Assembly (NCBI GenBank): GCA_036379295.1
Contig: DASVGY010000043.1
Coordinates: 1 to 18,369 of the forward strand
Length of the DNA stretch: 18,369 nucleotides
Reading direction: 5' to 3'
From: Pseudopedobacter sp036379295
GTDB lineage: Bacteria; Bacteroidota; Bacteroidia; Sphingobacteriales; Sphingobacteriaceae
The notes under the pieces were generated by a model that saw only the letters and a list, made by a program, of their open reading frames with translations, made no database searches and was not told the DNA's origin. Shown here one piece after another: positions 14,018-18,369 of this stretch (the stretch's first letter is position 1; each line of letters opens with the position of its first letter). The translations under genes and the position numbers were made by a program.

Positions 14018-15267
14018 CTAAGAACCTCTATAATTGCCTTAACCTTTAATAAACATTCTTCGTATTCTTGCTCCGGAACAGCATAATAGGTTATGGCACT
14101 GCCTACCTGAAAAGATAAGTAGTTTTCTGTCTCGTTATAAAGGATGCTCCTAATAATAACATTAAAATCAAAATCCCCATCCGGCGAAAAATACCCAACT
14201 GAACCAGAGTACATGCCGCGTTTACTCTGCTCAAAGTGCTCCATTAGTTGCATCGCTTTTATTTTGGGTGCGCCAGTCATGCTACCCATCGGGAAAGTAT
14301 TTTTAATAGCGCCAACACTGCTGATCGAGGTTTTTTTATCGCAAGAAACCGTGGAGATTAAATGATGAACCTGCTTAAATGAATAAATGCCAAAGAGTTC
14401 GTCAACTTTTACAGAGCCTTTAAAGGCAGATTTTGTTAAATCGTTACGCACCAAATCAACAATCATCACGTTTTCTTGTTGTTCTTTTGCACTGCTTTTA
14501 AGCCTTGCAATGTTCGCTAGATCTTCCTCGTTGGTTAAACCTCGTTTGGCTGTTCCCTTAATGGGCTGCGAGATTAATTTCTCGCCTCTTTTGGCTAAAA
14601 ATCTTTCTGGCGTTGCAGATATTACGTACCTATCAAACCATTTAAAGTAATTTGAAAAAGGCGTTGGCGACCGCTTGTTAAGCTGCTGGTAAGTGTAAAG
14701 GGGGTTAATTGTCGCATCATCGGCATAAAACTCCATACAAAAATTAGTTTCGTAGATGTTACCTGCACTAATTTGATGGATAATGTTTTCTACTGTTTTA
14801 ACATAGGCCAATTTATCGAAGCGCTGCTTAATGCCGAAAGTGGCATTTTTAGGTGCAGGTTGTATCTCGGTCTCGTTAATTTGTTTCCATATTGCTACGG
14901 CGCTTTCGCTGATGATTTCTAAACAATTGCCTTTTAAAATGAGAAGGTGTTTCGGGACAAAAAAAAATGCGTTAGGAAATTTTATAAAATCAGGATTTTG
15001 CGATGATAGCGGTTCAATATCATTCTTTAAATCGTAGCCAAAGCCTCCAAAAATCCAATGCTTATTATATTTAGCGGTAAAAAGCTCAATTTCTTTAAAA
15101 GAATCGGATTCAATTTTATCGTTAATGCCAGCGGCAATGGCAAAATCAATTTTTGAGTAACAATCCTGGTAATTATTAGAATCCAACAAACAGCAAACCT
15201 CAAAACCAGCTGCCCATTGTTGGGCTTTTGTTTTAAAAGTTTCCAGTTCTGCTAGATGTATTACCAT
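14014..15267 (-). CDS. pabB: Aminodeoxychorismate synthase component I
   Basis: The protein converts chorismate and ammonia (from PabA) to 4-amino-4-deoxychorismate for folate. The product has 417 residues in the chorismate-binding family. The decisive motif is PIKGTAKRG with the lysine nucleophile K237: aminodeoxychorismate synthases have PIKGT, whereas anthranilate synthases have PIAGT. Other features are GNIYETNFCMEF (about 169-180), SATPERFL, ENVMIVDLVRNDL, TFPMGSMTGAPKIKAM and RGMYSGSVGYFSPDGDFDFNVIIRS. The N-terminal domain is short and divergent. No pabA or pabC neighbour is seen. It lies 75 bp downstream of the universal stress gene on the same strand and may be read from that promoter. 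It could serve other 2-amino-chorismate chemistry, but PabB is the best call. Confidence 0.94.
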   Translation of the reverse strand: MVIHLAELETFKTKAQQWAAGFEVCCLLDSNNYQDCYSKIDFAIAAGINDKIESDSFKEIELFTAKYNKHWIFGGFGYDLKNDIEPLSSQNPDFIKFPNAFFFVPKHLLILKGNCLEIISESAVAIWKQINETEIQPAPKNATFGIKQRFDKLAYVKTVENIIHQISAGNIYETNFCMEFYADDATINPLYTYQQLNKRSPTPFSNYFKWFDRYVISATPERFLAKRGEKLISQPIKGTAKRGLTNEEDLANIARLKSSAKEQQENVMIVDLVRNDLTKSAFKGSVKVDELFGIYSFKQVHHLISTVSCDKKTSISSVGAIKNTFPMGSMTGAPKIKAMQLMEHFEQSKRGMYSGSVGYFSPDGDFDFNVIIRSILYNETENYLSFQVGSAITYYAVPEQEYEECLLKVKAIIEVLS

Positions 15268-15342
15268 ATAGCCCGCTAAATTAGGATAAGCTTTTTTTAA
15301 ATCAGAATAATTTTGCTAAAACCCTAGCTGCTTAATAAAAAT

Positions 15343-15810
15343 TTATTTGTTGTGCGGCACAATTAGCACCGGGCAATTTGCGTGGCGGGTTACGCTTTCT
15401 GCCACCGAGCCAGATATAAAATGGTCGAACCCTTTGCGGCTGTGTGTACCCATAATTATCATCGAAAAATTTTGTTCTTTAGCTAATGATACAATCTCGC
15501 TAGTTACATCGCCTACCAATATATATTCATCTACAATGGTTTCTGCAGCAAATCTTTCTTTCAAATCAGCAAAAAGCTTCTCGCTATGCTCTCGTTGAAT
15601 GTCCATCATGTTAGGCAAAATCATACCCGGGTCGCCCAAAATTGGGTCGCCAGTTATGTTTGTAGTCATTGGAATTTGGTTAATGTGTACCAAAGAAACC
15701 GACGCACCGATTTTTTTTGCCAAAGAAAAACCGTAAGCGGCAGCGTTGTAGGCATATTCTGAATCGTCTACGGCAATTAAAATACGTTCAAATGTTTGTA
15801 AATTTTCCAT
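15343..15810 (-). CDS. Universal stress protein (UspA family)
   Basis: A single UspA domain of 155 residues. It starts RILIAVDDSEYAYNAA (about 9-24), whose aspartate is the usual first nucleotide-binding residue, and ends with GTHSRKGFDHFISGS (121-135) and CPVLIVP. The ATP motif G-2x-G-9x-G(S/T) has serine at the second glycine, so ATP binding is probable but not certain. Such proteins are cytoplasmic dimers induced by starvation or stress. The last 35 residues resemble the C-terminal domain of the MntH fusion, so the window holds two members of one family. It is divergent from the NlpC/P60 gene across 53 bp and is followed by pabB. Confidence 0.94.
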   Translation of the reverse strand: MENLQTFERILIAVDDSEYAYNAAAYGFSLAKKIGASVSLVHINQIPMTTNITGDPILGDPGMILPNMMDIQREHSEKLFADLKERFAAETIVDEYILVGDVTSEIVSLAKEQNFSMIIMGTHSRKGFDHFISGSVAESVTRHANCPVLIVPHNK

Positions 15811-15863
15811 CTTATTTTGTTTTATGTTAAATTACGCAAATTTCAGACCATGATACACCGGCT

Positions 15864-16652
15864 ATGGAAAACTTTATAGGCACTTGCTTTTTATCATCTA
15901 TCCCCATGAGATCGCTGCCTGCTCATCGTTCAGAAATGCTGTCTCAGCTACTTTTTGCAGATACTTTTGAAGCTTTTGCAGCAGAAGGCGAGTGGCTTCA
16001 AATTAAAACCTTAAATGAGGGTTATATTGGTTGGGTGGATGCCAAGCAGGTAATCGCATTAGATAGTGATTATTTAATGAATGTTAAAAATAACAGTCAT
16101 TTTTTAACCAATGAACCAAATACCTTAGCTTTAAAAGGTAGCGCAAAATCTCCAATTTACCTGCATGCCGGAACCACTTTGCCTAACTACAATGACGGAA
16201 AATTCACTTTAGCGGGCGAATTTTACCTGCTAACATCAAGTAATGTTTTTTTGCCCAATGCAGATGATTTTGAAAACGATGTGGTAGAAACTGCCAAATC
16301 GTTTTTAAACGTACCTTATTTATGGGGAGGGCGTACCCATGCGGGGATTGATTGCTCTGGATTTAGTCAGTTGGTTTTTAAAATGTTAGGTATCAAAATT
16401 AATCGCGATGCATGGCAACAAGCCGAGCAAGGAAAAGTGGTTGATTTTTTAACCGAGGCTAAAGCAGGCGATTTAGCTTTCTTTGATAATGAAGAAGGTA
16501 AAATTACCCACGTAGGCATTATGCTAAACAATAGTCAGATCATTCATGCTTCTGGCCGGGTAAAAATTGACAGAATTGACAATCAGGGTATTTTTGCCCT
16601 TGATCAAAACAAATATTCGCACCGCTTAAGAATCATCAAAAGGTATATCTGA
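15864..16652 (+). CDS. NlpC/P60 (C40) cysteine peptidase with SH3-like N-terminus
   Basis: The product has 262 residues. The N-terminal 60 or so residues form an SH3-like domain (FADTFEAFAAEGEWLQIKT, then EGYIGWVDAKQV). The catalytic domain is at about 138-262: the nucleophile C164 in GIDCSGFSQLVFK, H216 in THVGIMLN and H228 in IIHASG. This architecture matches bacterial gamma-D-glutamyl-diamino-acid peptidases (YkfC / dipeptidyl-peptidase VI type), which cleave murein peptides. No signal peptide is visible: the start MENFIGTCFLSS is not a usual leader. That suggests a cytoplasmic role in recycling wall peptides, as described for the Bacillus enzyme. It is followed after 12 bp by a DUF4256 gene on the same strand. 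Confidence 0.9.
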   Translation: MENFIGTCFLSSIPMRSLPAHRSEMLSQLLFADTFEAFAAEGEWLQIKTLNEGYIGWVDAKQVIALDSDYLMNVKNNSHFLTNEPNTLALKGSAKSPIYLHAGTTLPNYNDGKFTLAGEFYLLTSSNVFLPNADDFENDVVETAKSFLNVPYLWGGRTHAGIDCSGFSQLVFKMLGIKINRDAWQQAEQGKVVDFLTEAKAGDLAFFDNEEGKITHVGIMLNNSQIIHASGRVKIDRIDNQGIFALDQNKYSHRLRIIKRYI

Positions 16653-16664
16653 AAAAACCAATAC

Positions 16665-17222
16665 ATGAAAAAACAACTCTCCAACGAACAGCAAAACAGC
16701 CTTTTAAGTATTTTAAAAAGCAGGTTCGAACAAAACACCGCTTTGCATAAAGGTATGGCGTGGGAAAAAATTCAAGCCCGGTTATTAGCAAAATCCTCCA
16801 AACTTTGGTCGTTAAATGAAATGGAATTAAGTGGTGGCGAGCCAGATGTAATTGCTTACGATAAAGTAGCCGATGAATACCTTTTTTGCGATTGCGCCAC
16901 AGAAAGCCCTAAAGGACGCAGAAGTTTATGTTATGATAGGGCAGCCCTAAATTCAAGAAAAGAAAATAAGCCAAAAAATTCCGCGATGGATGTGGCGCAA
17001 GAAATGGGAGTGGAGCTGCTAAGTGAGCAACAATACCTACAATTACAAAAAGTAAAAAATGTTGATTGTAAAACTTCTAGCTGGGTGCTTGCGCCAGCAG
17101 AAATCCGCAGTTTAGGGGGCGCTATTTTTTGTGATTTCCGCTTCGGGCGAGTTTTTACATACCATAACGGTGCCGAATCTTACTACGCATCAAGAGGGTT
17201 TAGAGCGCTGCTACGTGTTTAA
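16665..17222 (+). CDS. DUF4256 family protein
   Basis: A 185-residue soluble protein of unknown function. I recognise the family by WSLNEMELSGGEPDV (about 48-62), FCDCATESPKGRRSLCYDR (about 73-91) and the C-terminal GAIFCDFRFGRVFTYHNGAESYY-type block. Conserved cysteines in the FCDCATES segment and a later Cys in GGAIFCD could bind a metal or react, but no function is established that I know of. Its start lies 12 bp after the NlpC/P60 stop, so the two genes are probably co-transcribed. The family is usually found as a single-copy stand-alone gene, so the neighbour may be incidental. Family call confident; role unknown. Confidence 0.85.
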   Translation: MKKQLSNEQQNSLLSILKSRFEQNTALHKGMAWEKIQARLLAKSSKLWSLNEMELSGGEPDVIAYDKVADEYLFCDCATESPKGRRSLCYDRAALNSRKENKPKNSAMDVAQEMGVELLSEQQYLQLQKVKNVDCKTSSWVLAPAEIRSLGGAIFCDFRFGRVFTYHNGAESYYASRGFRALLRV

Positions 17223-17225
17223 ATT

Positions 17226-17233
17226 TAATTTTG
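17226..17233 (+). promoter_or_regulatory. Possible -7 box upstream of the ECF sigma gene
   Basis: TAATTTTG matches TAnnTTTG just after the DUF4256 stop, about 72 bp before the sigma gene start. No TTG at the right distance upstream is seen, and the short sequence is common in AT-rich DNA, so support is weak. Confidence 0.25.
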
Positions 17234-17304
17234 TTGTTTTACGCCGGCTTAATTTAGCTGGCAACGTTGAAAATTAAGATTAAAAGAATCAAATAGTTCA
17301 AGTA

Positions 17305-17877
17305 TTGGAAAAAATTCATCCTGATCAGTTTTTTTTAGATGGCCTTATCACTAACGATAGTAAGGTAATTGGTCAAATTTACTCGAGATTTGCTGACAAA
17401 GTGAAGCGCTATGTTTTGGCAAATAGTGGCGATGAGGATGATGCCGGAGATATTTTTCAAGAATGTTTGATTGATTTGTACCATCAAACAAAAAGCAAAG
17501 GCTTAAAACTGAGCTGCCCCTTTGAGCCTTTTTTTATGATGGTTTGTAAGCGTAAATGGTTGAACGAATTAAAAAAAAGAGCAGTTATACCGGTAACAAA
17601 AAACGATGACGACTTATTAAATGTTAGTGAGGATGTTTTTAGCTTGGCTGATGAGCTGGAAGAGCAGCAAAGACAGTCTTCCCTATACTTAAAGATGTTC
17701 AAGAAACTATCAGAAAGATGCCAAGAAATTATCACACTGGCGCTTTCAGATGAACATCAGGAGAAAATAGCGGAGCGGCTTGGCGTTAGCTACGGCTATT
17801 TAAGGAAAAAAAAATCAGAGTGTTTGGCATCTTTAATTCAAATGATTAAAACAGAGGAGAGCAAAAATCATGAATAA
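17305..17877 (+). CDS. ECF-type RNA polymerase sigma factor
   Basis: A 190-residue two-domain sigma-70 protein. Region 2 covers about 20-95 (VIGQIYSRFADKVKRYVL, then DEDDAGDIFQECLIDLYHQ carrying the typical D..Q(E/D) helix). Region 4 covers about 130-180 (LSERCQEIITLALSDEHQEKIAERLGVSYGYLRKKKSECL), a helix-turn-helix for the -35 region. The start is TTG at 17305: an in-frame TAA at 17281 lies just upstream, and no ATG occurs before region 2.2, so TTG is the only reasonable choice. The gene overlaps the next reading frame by 8 bp, the usual layout for a sigma factor with its cognate anti-sigma. Targets are unknown. Confidence 0.9.
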   Translation: MEKIHPDQFFLDGLITNDSKVIGQIYSRFADKVKRYVLANSGDEDDAGDIFQECLIDLYHQTKSKGLKLSCPFEPFFMMVCKRKWLNELKKRAVIPVTKNDDDLLNVSEDVFSLADELEEQQRQSSLYLKMFKKLSERCQEIITLALSDEHQEKIAERLGVSYGYLRKKKSECLASLIQMIKTEESKNHE

Positions 17878-18369
17878 GTTTTCGGAAAAAGATGTTATCA
17901 ATTACGCAGAAGGTCATATGCAGCCAGATGAAGCTCATGCTTTTGAAGAAGCTTTAGCTAATGATTTTGCTTTACAAGCAGATTTAAAGCTTTACCAATC
18001 AGTAACCAACACATTGCAAACAGAAATTGCACCTAATAAAACAGATATTGAATTTAAAACAACGCTAAACAAGTTTACGCAGGCACACTTTAAACAAAAA
18101 AAATCAAAACCAAAGGCAAAAATTATAGCATTCGGTAAAATTTGGTATGCGGCAGCTATTTTGGTAATCGGTTTATTAATTTGGGCTCCGTGGAACAAAA
18201 ATTTGTACACTAAATATAGCAAAACAGAAATGGTTTCTTTTGCAGAAAGAGGTAATAATACCCAAACTGACCTGTTAAAAGCAACAGAAGCTTTCAACGC
18301 CGAAAATTACAATGAAGCTAAAGAATTACTTGCTCCATTGGTGGAAAAAGATACCACTAATGATATGTT
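17870..18369 (+). CDS. Anti-sigma-like membrane protein with TPR-like C-terminus (partial)
   Basis: The frame starts at ATG 17870 inside the sigma gene's last codons and is open to the window edge, with at least 166 residues and no stop. The N-terminus (MNKFSEKDVINYAEGHMQPDEAHAFEEAL) is a short helical domain of the kind found in Bacteroidota anti-sigma factors, ending in a lysine-rich stretch (about 75-84). One membrane helix follows at about 91-108 (WYAAAILVIGLLIW). Residues about 134-160 (LLKATEAFNAENYNEAKELLAPL) look like a first TPR unit on the far side of the membrane. The role as cognate anti-sigma is inferred from translational overlap and topology; the sensor part lies outside the window. 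Confidence 0.82.
   Translation, partial: MNKFSEKDVINYAEGHMQPDEAHAFEEALANDFALQADLKLYQSVTNTLQTEIAPNKTDIEFKTTLNKFTQAHFKQKKSKPKAKIIAFGKIWYAAAILVIGLLIWAPWNKNLYTKYSKTEMVSFAERGNNTQTDLLKATEAFNAENYNEAKELLAPLVEKDTTNDM

Noticed and set aside
17243..17262. Small hairpin GCCGGCT / AGCTGGC between the DUF4256 and sigma genes
   Set aside because: Only 7 pairs with one G-T wobble and no T run after it. It is too weak to call a terminator.
17992..18297. Minus-strand open frame of 101 codons near the right edge
   Set aside because: It lies opposite the anti-sigma-like gene. The forward frame is open from 17870 to the window end, overlaps the sigma gene in the usual way and has a clear membrane helix.
1..18369. 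Search for tRNA genes, CRISPR arrays, transposases, phage or toxin-antitoxin modules
   Set aside because: No cloverleaf-like sequence, regularly spaced direct repeats or such gene families were noticed, and intergenic gaps are all under 215 bp.

Overview
The window looks like ordinary chromosome from a Bacteroidota bacterium, most likely Sphingobacteriaceae (Pedobacter-like). The evidence is AT-rich DNA, promoters of the Bacteroidota type (TAnnTTTG at -7, with a TTG/TTTG element further upstream at some), very short leaders, few Shine-Dalgarno sequences, two TTG starts, and intergenic repeats of a kind I associate with this phylum. No rRNA, tRNA, CRISPR array, transposase, phage gene or recognisable defence island was seen. 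The family and species are inferred from protein style and were not computed.

Left part (1-5844): the tail of an unidentified gene, a large conserved protein of unknown function, a convergent YajQ-family protein, a lysine-rich histone-H1-like protein, then a polyphosphate pair. In that pair ppk1 and a Ppx/GppA-type phosphatase overlap by four bases at TTGA. A perfect 10-bp hairpin sits just before ppk1. REP-like or repeat-derived sequence fills both convergent junctions in this part (about 1478-1527 and 5782-5829).

Middle part (5845-9622): a Cys/Met-metabolism PLP enzyme is transcribed leftward. Divergent from it is a tight three-gene operon, mqnE, a histidine phosphatase, then mqnA. MqnA and MqnE carry out the first two steps of the futalosine route to menaquinone. 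The phosphatase between them has no assigned step in that pathway.

Next part (9676-14017): a small DedA/VTT-like membrane protein and an Nramp metal transporter fused to a C-terminal universal stress domain, both leftward. The 213-bp divergent region between mntH and an Lrp/AsnC regulator holds a perfect 24-bp palindrome resembling DtxR/MntR-type operators, plus promoter elements for both sides. A LacI-type regulator follows the Lrp gene closely.

Right part (14014-18369): aminodeoxychorismate synthase component I (pabB) and a stand-alone universal stress protein run leftward. Rightward are an NlpC/P60 peptidase with an SH3-like N-terminus and no signal peptide, a DUF4256 protein, and an ECF sigma factor. 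The sigma gene overlaps a membrane anti-sigma-like protein whose C-terminus begins TPR-like and which runs off the window.

Most of the region is housekeeping. The items most worth following are the mntH-USP fusion with its palindrome, the phosphatase inside the mqn operon, the ppk leader hairpin, and the ECF/anti-sigma-TPR pair at the right edge. I did not find a clear novel system.
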